The position numbers were made by a program, and so were the translations under genes. The notes beneath the pieces are model-generated. The model searched no databases. It was given only the letters and a program-made list of their open reading frames with translations, and had not been told where the DNA came from. Shown here piece by piece: positions 1-8,656 of a stretch of 64,000 bases of DNA. The DNA is from Flectobacillus sp049240685 (lineage in GTDB: Bacteria; Bacteroidota; Bacteroidia; Cytophagales; Spirosomataceae). The number at the start of each line of letters is the position of its first letter. Within the stretch, counting starts at the first letter, position 1. Where the stretch lies: the NCBI RefSeq assembly GCF_049240685.1, contig NZ_JBMLSD010000399.1, positions 17,276-81,275 of the forward strand, given 5' to 3'.

Positions 1-1890
1 CAGTCGGCCACAGATTTATATGGAACAAATAGTACCGAAGTAAATGCCGCTAAAAGTGCTTTCGATGCCGTAGGTATTACCGATTCAAACCCACCAAATA
101 CAACACCAAATACAGGAACTACAACACCTGTGCCAGCGCCATCCAATGACGTTCCTACTAAAAAAGGTTCTTCATTTATCTTAAGTTATGACCCTAAAGA
201 CAAGTCATTGTACGTGTTGGATACAGTTGTAAATACAAGTACGTATGTTTTGATTGCGAAAAATATTGAACTAAAAAATAAACCAAGTGTTACCGATGAT
301 GGCAAATATGCTTATTTCGTAAAACAAGATAATGGGATATATCGCATAGATTTGAGTACCGTAAAAACATTTTCTCCTAACGACCAAAGCTCAACCATCA
401 AACAAGAACTTATTTCGTCTGCTGGTTGGGACAATGTGGCAGTTTCGAAAGATGGTAAGCGCTTGGCGGCTATTACTACTAAAGTCGATACCAGTATTTA
501 TGTTTATGACCTTAGTGCTTCAGGAAGCACTATTCCTGGGCGTAAGTTTAGGTTGTATAATCCAACCTATTCGGGTGTAAAAACAGGACAAGTACTTTAT
601 GCCGATTCGTTTGAATGGGATTATGATGGCGAAAACTTAGTTTATGATGCCTTTAACCAGTATAAAACTGCTACTAATTCTAAAATCGAATATTGGGATG
701 TAGGTTTTATCAATGTTTGGAGTAATCAAAAAAATACCTTCGGGACAGGCGTTGTCAATAAACTCATCAACGATTTAGTAGAAGGAGAAAACGTTGGTAG
801 CCCTACTTTTTCTAAAAACTCTACCAATATGTTGGCTTTTGATTATTTCTATTCAGATAGCCAAGGTGATGATTACGCCGTTTTGGGAGTTAACTTATCT
901 CGTCCTTCCGATTTACAGATTACGGCTATCAATAATACCATTGGCTATCCAGAGTTTTCAAGAAGCGATGACTATGTAATTTTTAATGCCTTTGATGCGA
1001 AAACTGGACAAGAGAATACGGATATTATTCAATTAGATAAAAACGACAAACGTGTAGGTATTGCATCTACGCAAAAGACGTTAACACAAGAATCCTCTTT
1101 TGCTGTTTGGTACACAAACGTGGCTCGTACTTTACCTCAAAAGAAATCTCAAACTCTGACCATTACCAAAGTTCCAGACAAAACCGTTGGCGACGCTGCC
1201 TTTACTATTACAGCAAGTTCTAATTCGGGATTAAGCGTAATCACGTCTGTACTGGGAGGACCAGCTTCTATTTCGAGCAACAGAGTTACGTTGAGCGGAA
1301 CGGCAGGGCGTGTGCGCTATGGCGCATATCAGGATGGGAATACACAATATTATGCTGTTTCTCAAATAGACTCATTCTGTGTGAATCCTGTAAAACCTAC
1401 CATTTCGGTTGTGAAAAAGACCGATGCTAACGGCGATTATTGGGAATATACCTCAAGTGCTACCACAGGAAACGTATGGTACAGAAATGGTACAGTTTTG
1501 AGCGATCAAATAGGCTTGCGTTCTATTGCTGTAACCTCTGGTTCTAGTTTTACAGTTCAGGTCGTAACGACGGATGGTTGTAAAAGTATTATGTCGGATG
1601 CTCGTCAGGACGCTCCAATTGGCAAAGTTTTGGGTTTTGAACCGCTGGATAGTAAAGGCGTAATTGTTTCTCCGAATCCAATACAGGATATGACAAAAGT
1701 GCAAGTTGGCACTCAAAACAGAATTGAGTCTATCCATATTATTAGTACCGAAGGAAATGTTTTACAAACCATAGAAGGTAACCGACAAAATGAGCAATTG
1801 ATTAATCTTCAATCGCTTCCAGCAGGTAATTATATTTTAGATGTAAAAACGAAGGAAGGAGACGGAAGACAAAAAGTGGTAAAATTATAA
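1..1890 (+). CDS. M4-type metallopeptidase/beta-propeller protein with T9SS sorting domain (5' truncated)
   Basis: The reading frame is open to the left edge, so 629 C-terminal residues are visible. The first residues (SATDLYGTNSTEVNAAKSAF, then DAVGI) match the conserved last helix of thermolysin-like M4 metallopeptidases; the catalytic HExxH part would lie outside the window. A short Thr/Pro/Asn linker follows, then a beta-rich segment of roughly 300 residues resembling WD40/TolB-like blades (repeats such as PSVTDDGKYAYF and VAVSKDGKRLAAI). The last 80 or so residues (VIVSPNPIQD, LQSLPAGNYILDV, KVVKL) form a type A type IX secretion C-terminal domain. I infer a secreted or surface-attached protease. 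A strong hairpin terminator follows directly. The family assignment of the N-terminal part rests on a short stretch. Confidence 0.8.
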   Translation, partial: QSATDLYGTNSTEVNAAKSAFDAVGITDSNPPNTTPNTGTTTPVPAPSNDVPTKKGSSFILSYDPKDKSLYVLDTVVNTSTYVLIAKNIELKNKPSVTDDGKYAYFVKQDNGIYRIDLSTVKTFSPNDQSSTIKQELISSAGWDNVAVSKDGKRLAAITTKVDTSIYVYDLSASGSTIPGRKFRLYNPTYSGVKTGQVLYADSFEWDYDGENLVYDAFNQYKTATNSKIEYWDVGFINVWSNQKNTFGTGVVNKLINDLVEGENVGSPTFSKNSTNMLAFDYFYSDSQGDDYAVLGVNLSRPSDLQITAINNTIGYPEFSRSDDYVIFNAFDAKTGQENTDIIQLDKNDKRVGIASTQKTLTQESSFAVWYTNVARTLPQKKSQTLTITKVPDKTVGDAAFTITASSNSGLSVITSVLGGPASISSNRVTLSGTAGRVRYGAYQDGNTQYYAVSQIDSFCVNPVKPTISVVKKTDANGDYWEYTSSATTGNVWYRNGTVLSDQIGLRSIAVTSGSSFTVQVVTTDGCKSIMSDARQDAPIGKVLGFEPLDSKGVIVSPNPIQDMTKVQVGTQNRIESIHIISTEGNVLQTIEGNRQNEQLINLQSLPAGNYILDVKTKEGDGRQKVVKL

Positions 1891-1930
1891 CCCCAAAAGA
1901 CTTCTATTTTCTTAAAGAGTCTTACCATAC

Positions 1931-1970
1931 AAAGGCGTTAGGATACATTCATCCTAACGCTTTTTGTTTT
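1931..1970 (+). terminator. Rho-independent terminator of the M4/T9SS gene
   Basis: A perfect 10-bp stem (GCGTTAGGAT at 1935-1944 with ATCCTAACGC at 1951-1960), a 6-nt loop and a T-rich tail starting at 1961 lie 45 bases after the stop codon. Confidence 0.9.
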
Positions 1971-2000
1971 TTAGCAAGACTGGGTTAGTTTTACAAAAAA

Positions 2001-2086
2001 GGGGATAGGCACTAGGCAAGGAGGCAATAGTATTTTTAAAAAAACTTCTGAAAACACTCTTGCCTCTTTGCCTGGTGCCTGACCCC
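2001..2086. repeat. Family A intergenic hairpin repeat, copy 1
   Basis: Two 27-nt arms form an imperfect inverted repeat: 2001-2027 (GGGGATAGGCACTAGGCAAG and on to GGCAA) and 2060-2086 (TTGCCTCTTTGCCTGGTGCC and on to CCCC). The loop is about 32 nt. It shares the AGGCAA/TTGCCT and GGCACT/GGTGCC words with other spacers in the window (7.3, 16.0, 27.9, 33.4, 35.7-36.2, 40.9 and 54.5 kb). Confidence 0.7.
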
Positions 2087-2127
2087 TCAACAAACTCATT
2101 TCATCATCTTATTTCAAACCTGAAATT

Positions 2128-5100
2128 ATGTTAAAAACTACTTTATTCTCGCTTGCGGCGGGATTAGTATCTCAGGCGATTGTGGCGCAAAATAGCGAAA
2201 CCTATTTTGCTTCTTTCCCTTCAATCAGCCCTGATGCGCAAACCCTTGTATATTGTTTTGAAGGAGACATCTGGAAAACAGACCTCAATACCAAAGTCTC
2301 AACTCGCCTCACAGCTATGCGAGGTACAGAAAGCCGCCCGAAAATCTCTCCTGATGGAAAATGGTTGGCTTTTACAGGCTCGCAATACGGCAACCCAGAT
2401 GTGTATGTGATGCCGCTCGAAGGCGGTGCCATTCGTCAATTAACCTTCCATGATACCCAAGATTATGTAGAATCTTGGTCATGGGATTCGAAAAGTATTT
2501 ACTTGAGTTCGGGGGCACAAAATGATGGAACTGCCTACAAACTTGCTATCAATGGTGGGACGCCAGTACGTTTATTCTCACACTTTTTCAATCGTATCCA
2601 CAACGTAGCCGAACACCCAACTACGGGCGAGATTTTCTTCAATGATACTTGGGAAAGTGATAACCAGAGCACTCGTAAAGGCTATAAAGGGGCGTTTAAT
2701 CCAGATATTCAATCTTACAACCCTAAAACTAAAGCTTACAAGCGCTATACCAATTACATCGGTAAAGACCTTTGGGCAAGCATCGACCGCAGTGGTAATG
2801 TCTATTTCGCCTCAGACGAAGCCAATGGTCAATACAATTTATACACTTTCCAGAATGGACAAAAGGTCGCTTTGACGCAATTCCCGGAGGCAATCAAACG
2901 TCCGCAAGTGAGTGCAAACGGGCAAAAGGTCGTTTTTGAAAAAGAATACCAATTGTATGTGTATGATGTTGCAAGTAAGACTTCTCAGAAAATTAACCCT
3001 AATCCACTGCGCAATTACGTTTTGCCACACGAGCAAGATTTTAAAGTAAGTGGTAATATCGCTGGGTTTGATGTGTCGACAGATGGTAAAAAATTGGCAT
3101 ATTCATCACGTGGGGCATTATTTGTTTCAGATGTTGAAGGGAAATACATTGCTCAAATTCCAACAGATGCACATGGTCGTGTGGTAGAAGTCAAATGGCT
3201 TTCAGACAATAAAACCCTACTTTTTACACAAACTACCGAAAAAGGGTATTACAACCTTTTTACTATTTCGGCAGATGGTAAAGGTCAGGCGAAACAACTG
3301 ACTTCGGACGAGCAAAATAACCGAAATATCACCTTCAATAAGGAGAAAACTCAGGCGGTATATATCAGCGGCAAAAATGAAATTCGTGTATTAGACCTCA
3401 AAACGCTTATTTCAAATACAGTCGTAAAAGAAGAGCTTTGGGCGCTTTATAACCCCAAACCCTATTTCTCACCAAATAGCGAATATGTCATGTTTTCGGC
3501 ATATCGCAATTTTGAACAAGATATTTTCTTGTATCATTTGGCCGATAAAAAGCTCATTAACTTAACCAATACAGGTATTACCGAAACCAATCCGTATTGG
3601 TCGCCCGATAGCAAGTATATCTATTTCGAATCTGACCGTACCAAAGCTAGCTATCCATTTGGTTTGACCAACGGGCGTATTTACCGAATTGCCTTGAGTA
3701 AAATAGATACCCCTTTCAAATCTGATAAGTTTAATGACTTATTTAAAGAAGAAAAGAAAGAAGAGAAAAAGGACGATAAAAAAGAAGAACCTAAAGACAC
3801 AAAGGCTAAAGGCAAAAAAGAACCAGAGAAAAAGCCAGAACCTGCTCCAGCGCCTAAAATTGTACCTATTGTCATCAACATGGAGGGATTGATGCAGCGA
3901 TTCGAGCAAATTAGTCCTGATTTTGGCTCAGCAGATAGCCCTGTTGTTTTCCAGAAAGATGATAAAACTTCGGTACTTTTTGTTTCAAATCATGAGGGAG
4001 GAAATGGCGCTTTATACAAAACAACTATAACTCCTTTTGCTAAAAATAAAACAGAAAAAGTAGAAGGTGCTACTGTATATGATTATGAAATTGCTGTAGC
4101 TGATGGCAAATACTTTGCATTGGTTGGAGGAAATATTTATAAACTCAATCTCGATGGCAATAAGCTTGACAAAATAGACTTGAATTTTACTTTCCGTAAA
4201 AACTTAGCTAATGAGTTCCAACAAATGTTCCATGAAGCTTGGGCGGGTGTACAAGAGAATTTTTATGATGAAAAATTCAATGGTTTGGATTGGGTAAAAA
4301 CAAGAGAAAAATATGCGAAGTTTTTACCTGCCATCAACAATAGAGCAGACTTGCGTACTTTATTGATGGATATGCTAGGCGAACTGAACGCTTCGCACTT
4401 AGGTTTCTCGACAGATGGTGACGAAGATGCTACTTTTTACAAAGCTGTTTCTCAAAACGTAGGAATTGTATTTGAAAACGAAAATCCTTTTGTCGTAAAA
4501 TACGTAATCAAAAACTCTATTGCTGACAAAACAGATAAAGATATTCGCCCAGGAGATAAATTAGTGAAGATAAATGCAGATAGCGTTGACACCAATATCA
4601 ATCGTGATTTCTATTTCTCAAAACCATCGCTGGACGACGAAATTAGTTTGACATTTGAGCGCAGCGGCAAAACATTTACGACCAAAGTACATCCACAGCG
4701 TAGTTATGCCCAGATTCGTAGCTTGTATGACGAATGGATTGACCAAAATCAGGAATATGTAGATACTAAGTCGAATAAGCGCATTGCTTATGTACACATG
4801 AGTGATATGGGGCGTGGCGAGTTTGAGAAGTTTATGATTGACGTTACCTCAGAGGCCTATAACCGTGAAGGTTTGATTTTTGATATTCGTAACAATAGAG
4901 GAGGAAATGTCCACGATTTGGTCTTGAATTTCTTATCTCAGCGTGCGTATTTGAAATGGAAATATCGTGAAGGACAGTTTACCATTCAGCCCAACTTTAA
5001 CCCTGCTGATAAACCGATTGTTTTGTTAATCAATGAACAATCCTTGAGTGACGCCGAAATGACAGCGCAAGGTTTCAAGCAATTGAAGCTTGGTAAAATC

Positions 5101-5331
5101 ATCGGTACAGAAACCTATCGTTGGATTATCTTTACTTCGGGCAAAGGTTTGGTAGATGGCTCGTTTTATCGTTTACCATCTTGGGGATGTTATACTTTAG
5201 ATGGCAAAGATTTGGAAAAAGAAGGCGTAAGTCCAGATATTTCGATTCCTCAGACGTTTACTGATCGTCTTGAAAACAAAGACCCACAATTAGATAAAGC
5301 GATAGAAGAAATCCTGAAATCCTTGAAATAA
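2128..5331 (+). CDS. Tricorn-type S41 peptidase
   Basis: A 1067-residue exported protein with an N-terminal signal peptide ending near VAQ (residue 21). Residues about 30-530 hold TolB/PD40-like propeller blades (SPDGKWLAFTG, SPNSEYVMFSA, SPDSKYIYFESD). A Lys/Glu-rich hinge at about 537-580 is followed by a second propeller-like part, a PDZ-like segment at about 765-855 and a C-terminal S41 catalytic domain. ASH at 754-756, IRNNRGG near 928 and SLSDAE at 972-977 fit the catalytic region of tricorn proteases. The order propeller-PDZ-S41 matches tricorn homologues annotated throughout Bacteroidota, which probably degrade oligopeptides in the periplasm. A hairpin terminator follows. The assigned start gives a clean signal peptide. 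Confidence 0.92.
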   Translation: MLKTTLFSLAAGLVSQAIVAQNSETYFASFPSISPDAQTLVYCFEGDIWKTDLNTKVSTRLTAMRGTESRPKISPDGKWLAFTGSQYGNPDVYVMPLEGGAIRQLTFHDTQDYVESWSWDSKSIYLSSGAQNDGTAYKLAINGGTPVRLFSHFFNRIHNVAEHPTTGEIFFNDTWESDNQSTRKGYKGAFNPDIQSYNPKTKAYKRYTNYIGKDLWASIDRSGNVYFASDEANGQYNLYTFQNGQKVALTQFPEAIKRPQVSANGQKVVFEKEYQLYVYDVASKTSQKINPNPLRNYVLPHEQDFKVSGNIAGFDVSTDGKKLAYSSRGALFVSDVEGKYIAQIPTDAHGRVVEVKWLSDNKTLLFTQTTEKGYYNLFTISADGKGQAKQLTSDEQNNRNITFNKEKTQAVYISGKNEIRVLDLKTLISNTVVKEELWALYNPKPYFSPNSEYVMFSAYRNFEQDIFLYHLADKKLINLTNTGITETNPYWSPDSKYIYFESDRTKASYPFGLTNGRIYRIALSKIDTPFKSDKFNDLFKEEKKEEKKDDKKEEPKDTKAKGKKEPEKKPEPAPAPKIVPIVINMEGLMQRFEQISPDFGSADSPVVFQKDDKTSVLFVSNHEGGNGALYKTTITPFAKNKTEKVEGATVYDYEIAVADGKYFALVGGNIYKLNLDGNKLDKIDLNFTFRKNLANEFQQMFHEAWAGVQENFYDEKFNGLDWVKTREKYAKFLPAINNRADLRTLLMDMLGELNASHLGFSTDGDEDATFYKAVSQNVGIVFENENPFVVKYVIKNSIADKTDKDIRPGDKLVKINADSVDTNINRDFYFSKPSLDDEISLTFERSGKTFTTKVHPQRSYAQIRSLYDEWIDQNQEYVDTKSNKRIAYVHMSDMGRGEFEKFMIDVTSEAYNREGLIFDIRNNRGGNVHDLVLNFLSQRAYLKWKYREGQFTIQPNFNPADKPIVLLINEQSLSDAEMTAQGFKQLKLGKIIGTETYRWIIFTSGKGLVDGSFYRLPSWGCYTLDGKDLEKEGVSPDISIPQTFTDRLENKDPQLDKAIEEILKSLK

Positions 5332-5358
5332 AAGGAGATTAGAACTTTTAAGAGACAT

Positions 5359-5399
5359 AGGGAATGATAGCTTTTGTTATATCATTCCCTTTTTATTTT
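5359..5399 (+). terminator. Rho-independent terminator of the tricorn gene
   Basis: An 11-bp stem (AGGGAATGATA at 5359-5369, TATCATTCCCT at 5380-5390) with a 10-nt loop is followed by TTTTATTTTT. Confidence 0.9.
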
Positions 5400-5489
5400 T
5401 CCCATTGTTATTTTCATGGCTTAACTTGCATTCTGATTACAATACAAACAATTTCAAAGAATCCTGATTAAAAGAGTTTATTTTTCAAT

Positions 5490-7283
5490 ATGTCATCCAA
5501 TTCACAAATTGACTTTTTTCAAAAAAGACAACAATATTTCGAGTCACTTCAAACACAAACACAAGCTCAATATAATCAATGGGCCATTGTGAGAGCTATC
5601 TTTTTTATCGCTTGGGGAGGCCTGTCTTATTGGGCATTCGAAGCATTATCTCCTTGGATTTTTTTAGGAATTTTGGTTGTTGGTTTCGGGGTATTTCTTT
5701 GGATGATCAACAAGCATTTGGCTATTAAGGCACAAAAACTACGTTATCAACTCTTAACCAATCTTAATGAGGACGAAGCGCTCCGTTTGAAAGGTCAATT
5801 TGTAAGAACAGAAACAGGAGAGGGTTATGCACAAGCACAGCATTTTTATGCTTCAGATTTAGATATCTTTGGAAAGCATTCCATTTTCAAATTACTCAAT
5901 CGCACTCGTACTTACACAGGTGCGGAGATATTGGCCACTTGGCTACAAAACCCTGCTAATCAGGCAACTATTTCAACACGTCAAGAGAGTTCCTCTGAGT
6001 TGAAAGACATGATTGATTGGCGACAGAATTTGGAAGTAGATGCTTGGCAAATCGAAGATGTACATCAGCCTATTACTCCTATCCTTGAGTGGCTTCAACT
6101 AGCTCCTTTTGAGGTTTTAAAGCAAAAATCTTTACGATATTTGCTCTATTTACCCTATCTCAGTATTCCTGTGGTATTGGCCTGTATCTTAGATATTTTG
6201 CCATTACAATGGATTTTGGCGGTGTTTATTATTCATGGTTTTATTCTTAGAAAAGTCAGTGGGTTGCTTGGGCTATATCTCGATAAAACCTCTTCGGTGG
6301 CAAATGTGCTCAAAGCGTATGCGAATTTGTGTAAAAGTATTGCAGTACCCGAGTTTAAACATCCTCATTTACAGAAACTACAAGCAGAAGTTAATCAAGC
6401 AACGGCTCATATTCAAGAATTGAGTGTTTTATTAGAAAGAATTGGCAATCGTCAAAATCCCATTTTTGCCCTCTCTGTTGGTATGTTGACACTATGGGAT
6501 TTACGTTATTTTATTCATTTGGAAAATTGGCGAGCCAAACATCAAAATCATTTGGCACACTGGATTGCTATTGTGAGCGAATTTGAAGCACTGAATAGTT
6601 TGGCTGGACATAGTTTTGCAAATCCTTCCCATATTATTCCCCAAATTTCTGATAAAGATTTTATCATCCATGCTACACAATTGGGACACCCTTTAATTAA
6701 GGCCGAGAAACGTGTTTGTAATGATATTCAGATTGTTGGGCTGGGACAATGCGTGATTATCACTGGCTCGAATATGTCTGGAAAAAGTACTTTTCAGCGT
6801 ACAGTAGCCCTCAATACTATTTTGGCATTGACTGGCAGTGTGGTATGTGCCCAACAATTTGAGTGCTCTGTGATGCAAGTATTTACTAGTATGCGTACGC
6901 AAGATTCTTTGGAAGAAGATACCTCATCTTTTTATGCTGAACTCAAACGATTAAAACAACTCATCGATTGGGTAAACGAAAAGCAAAGCTTACCAACTTT
7001 CTATTTCCTAGACGAAATCTTAAAAGGAACCAATTCAAAAGACCGTCACGATGGTGCAAAGGCTCTGATGCTCCAATTGCATCATGCTCAAGCCTCAGGT
7101 TTTATTTCGACTCACGATGTTGATTTGGGCGATGAGTTTAGTGAAAAAGGTTTTGTAAAAAACTACAGTTTTTCTTCAGAAGTAAAAGATGGCAAATTAG
7201 TTTTTGATTACACACTCAAACAAGGAATTTGTAGAAGTTTCAACGCAAGTCAGCTGATGGCTCAGATTGGAATAAAGATGTAA
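5490..7283 (+). CDS. Membrane-anchored MutS-like ATPase
   Basis: A 597-residue protein with two hydrophobic segments at about 33-52 and 55-74 and further hydrophobic stretches around 215-255, then a C-terminal MutS domain V ATPase. The Walker A motif (GSNMSGKST, about 425-433), Walker B motif (FYFLDEIL, about 503-510), a glycine-rich GTNSKD loop and an H-loop-like STHD (about 540) are intact. The mismatch-recognition domain I of true MutS, with its Phe-x-Glu motif, is absent, and there is no MutS2 Smr domain. It therefore belongs to a Bacteroidota group often auto-annotated as DNA mismatch repair protein whose function is unknown; the membrane anchor argues against replication-linked repair. 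It stands alone between spacers. Confidence 0.85.
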   Translation: MSSNSQIDFFQKRQQYFESLQTQTQAQYNQWAIVRAIFFIAWGGLSYWAFEALSPWIFLGILVVGFGVFLWMINKHLAIKAQKLRYQLLTNLNEDEALRLKGQFVRTETGEGYAQAQHFYASDLDIFGKHSIFKLLNRTRTYTGAEILATWLQNPANQATISTRQESSSELKDMIDWRQNLEVDAWQIEDVHQPITPILEWLQLAPFEVLKQKSLRYLLYLPYLSIPVVLACILDILPLQWILAVFIIHGFILRKVSGLLGLYLDKTSSVANVLKAYANLCKSIAVPEFKHPHLQKLQAEVNQATAHIQELSVLLERIGNRQNPIFALSVGMLTLWDLRYFIHLENWRAKHQNHLAHWIAIVSEFEALNSLAGHSFANPSHIIPQISDKDFIIHATQLGHPLIKAEKRVCNDIQIVGLGQCVIITGSNMSGKSTFQRTVALNTILALTGSVVCAQQFECSVMQVFTSMRTQDSLEEDTSSFYAELKRLKQLIDWVNEKQSLPTFYFLDEILKGTNSKDRHDGAKALMLQLHHAQASGFISTHDVDLGDEFSEKGFVKNYSFSSEVKDGKLVFDYTLKQGICRSFNASQLMAQIGIKM

Positions 7284-7307
7284 GGAAAGGGTAAAATTAA
7301 ATTGATT

Positions 7308-7412
7308 TACCCGCAATAGGCATTAAGCTATACGCCGTAAGCTAAAAGTTAAATAGTTTTTTTGATAGAATTTAAGTATTTTTTGCCTATTGCCTTACAG
7401 CCTAAAGGGTAT
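7308..7412. repeat. Family A intergenic repeat, copy 2
   Basis: GCAATAGGCATTAAGC on the left and TTGCCTATTGCCTTACAGCC on the right form a loose inverted repeat about 60 nt apart, using the same AGGC/GCCT words as the other family A copies. Confidence 0.55.
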
Positions 7413-7463
7413 CGTTTTAGGGAAATGAGGAATAAAATAACTTTTATCAATCATAATATTGCG

Positions 7464-7471
7464 TATTTTTG
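7464..7471 (+). promoter_or_regulatory. Candidate Bacteroidota -7 box for the fic gene
   Basis: TATTTTTG fits the TAnnTTTG consensus and lies 27 bases before the start codon. A clear TTTG -33 element is not seen at the usual spacing, so this is tentative. Confidence 0.4.
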
Positions 7472-7497
7472 ATTGATAAATCTTAAAGTTATTCATC

Positions 7498-8601
7498 ATG
7501 GCATGGGTTTGGCAACATAAGGATTGGGCAAATTTTGAATATGATAGCTCAAAATTGTATCAATATGAATCTGATTTTTTACTAAATGCTGGTAAAATTT
7601 TAGGGCTGATACAAGTAGTGGAGCGAGAAGGTCTCAATACTTTAAAAGTAGAAATTCTTTCACAAGAAGCGCTTTCGACTTCAAGTATAGAGGGGGAAAT
7701 CTTGGATAGAGATTCTGTACAAAGTTCCATTAAAAAACATTTAGGGCTTCAAACGGACTTTCGTGGTGTTGAACCAAACGTTGCTGGCGTAGCAGAAATG
7801 ATGGTTGATTTATTTCAAAACTATGACACAGAGCTCACTCATGAAATACTTTTTGAATGGCATAAAATGCTCATGAATGGAAGACGCGATGTTGACAATA
7901 TTGGGGGCTATCGGTTACATAATGAACCGATGCAAATTATTTCTGGTAACCTTTCCAATCCAAGAGTTTTTTATGAAGCTCCGCCTTCGGATGTAGTTTC
8001 ATCAGAAATGGATAAATTTATCTATTGGTACAGAACCCAGCTTAAGACGAATATTCCAACGTTAGCTTTTGCGGGTATCACACATCTATACTTTGAAATG
8101 ATACATCCATTTGAAGATGGAAACGGACGTATAGGGCGAGCCTTAATCGAAAAAGCAATATCTCAACGCTTGGGAAAACCTATATTTATGTCGATGGCAA
8201 AGGCTATTGAAAATAGGAAAAAAGCCTATTATGAGGCTATTCAAAATTGTAATCATCAACTACAGATTGATAAGTATCTTGCCTATTTTGCACAGACTGT
8301 TCTAGAATCACAAGAATATACGATTCAATTAATCCATTTTATATTACTGAAAGTAAAACTGTTTAATCAATTTCAAACTCAGCTAAACAATCGCCAAATA
8401 AAAGTATTATTGAGAGTATTTGAAGCAGGAATAGAAAGCTTTAAAGGAGGTTTGAGTGCTAAAAACTACCAAAGTATTTCTCAGGCATCGGCAGCAACTG
8501 TTACACGTGATTTGCAAGAGTTAGTAAATCTAGGTATTCTAATAAAGACTGGAGAACTGAAAAGTACTCGTTATTGGTTGAATAAGCAATTGGATATTTA
8601 G
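7498..8601 (+). CDS. Fic family protein with N-terminal DUF4172-like domain and C-terminal winged helix
   Basis: A 367-residue protein. The N terminus (MAWVWQHKDWANFEYDSSKL) matches the DUF4172 domain that precedes Fic cores. The Fic motif HPFEDGNGRIGR starts at about residue 203, with all residues for nucleotide transfer present, so AMP transfer to a protein hydroxyl is expected. Upstream, TSSIEG at about 61-66 matches the (S/T)xxxE(G/N) inhibitory helix, so the enzyme is probably self-inhibited (class II). The last 70 residues look like a winged helix (SAATVTRDLQELVNLGILIK), suggesting DNA binding or autoregulation. No antitoxin gene adjoins it. A bidirectional terminator separates it from the convergent efflux operon. 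Confidence 0.92.
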   Translation: MAWVWQHKDWANFEYDSSKLYQYESDFLLNAGKILGLIQVVEREGLNTLKVEILSQEALSTSSIEGEILDRDSVQSSIKKHLGLQTDFRGVEPNVAGVAEMMVDLFQNYDTELTHEILFEWHKMLMNGRRDVDNIGGYRLHNEPMQIISGNLSNPRVFYEAPPSDVVSSEMDKFIYWYRTQLKTNIPTLAFAGITHLYFEMIHPFEDGNGRIGRALIEKAISQRLGKPIFMSMAKAIENRKKAYYEAIQNCNHQLQIDKYLAYFAQTVLESQEYTIQLIHFILLKVKLFNQFQTQLNNRQIKVLLRVFEAGIESFKGGLSAKNYQSISQASAATVTRDLQELVNLGILIKTGELKSTRYWLNKQLDI

Positions 8602-8615
8602 AAAAGTATAACAAA

Positions 8616-8656
8616 TAAAAAAGGGGATCAGAAACACATCTGAGCCCCTTTTTATT
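8616..8656. terminator. Bidirectional terminator between fic and the RND operon
   Basis: AAAAAGGGGATCAGA and TCTGAGCCCCTTTTT form a stem with one mismatch and an 8-nt loop. A and T tracts on both sides let it serve the two convergent transcripts. Confidence 0.85.

Noticed and set aside
7498..8601. Fic toxin-antitoxin module
   Set aside because: No small antitoxin gene is next to it and the inhibitory motif is built into the protein itself.
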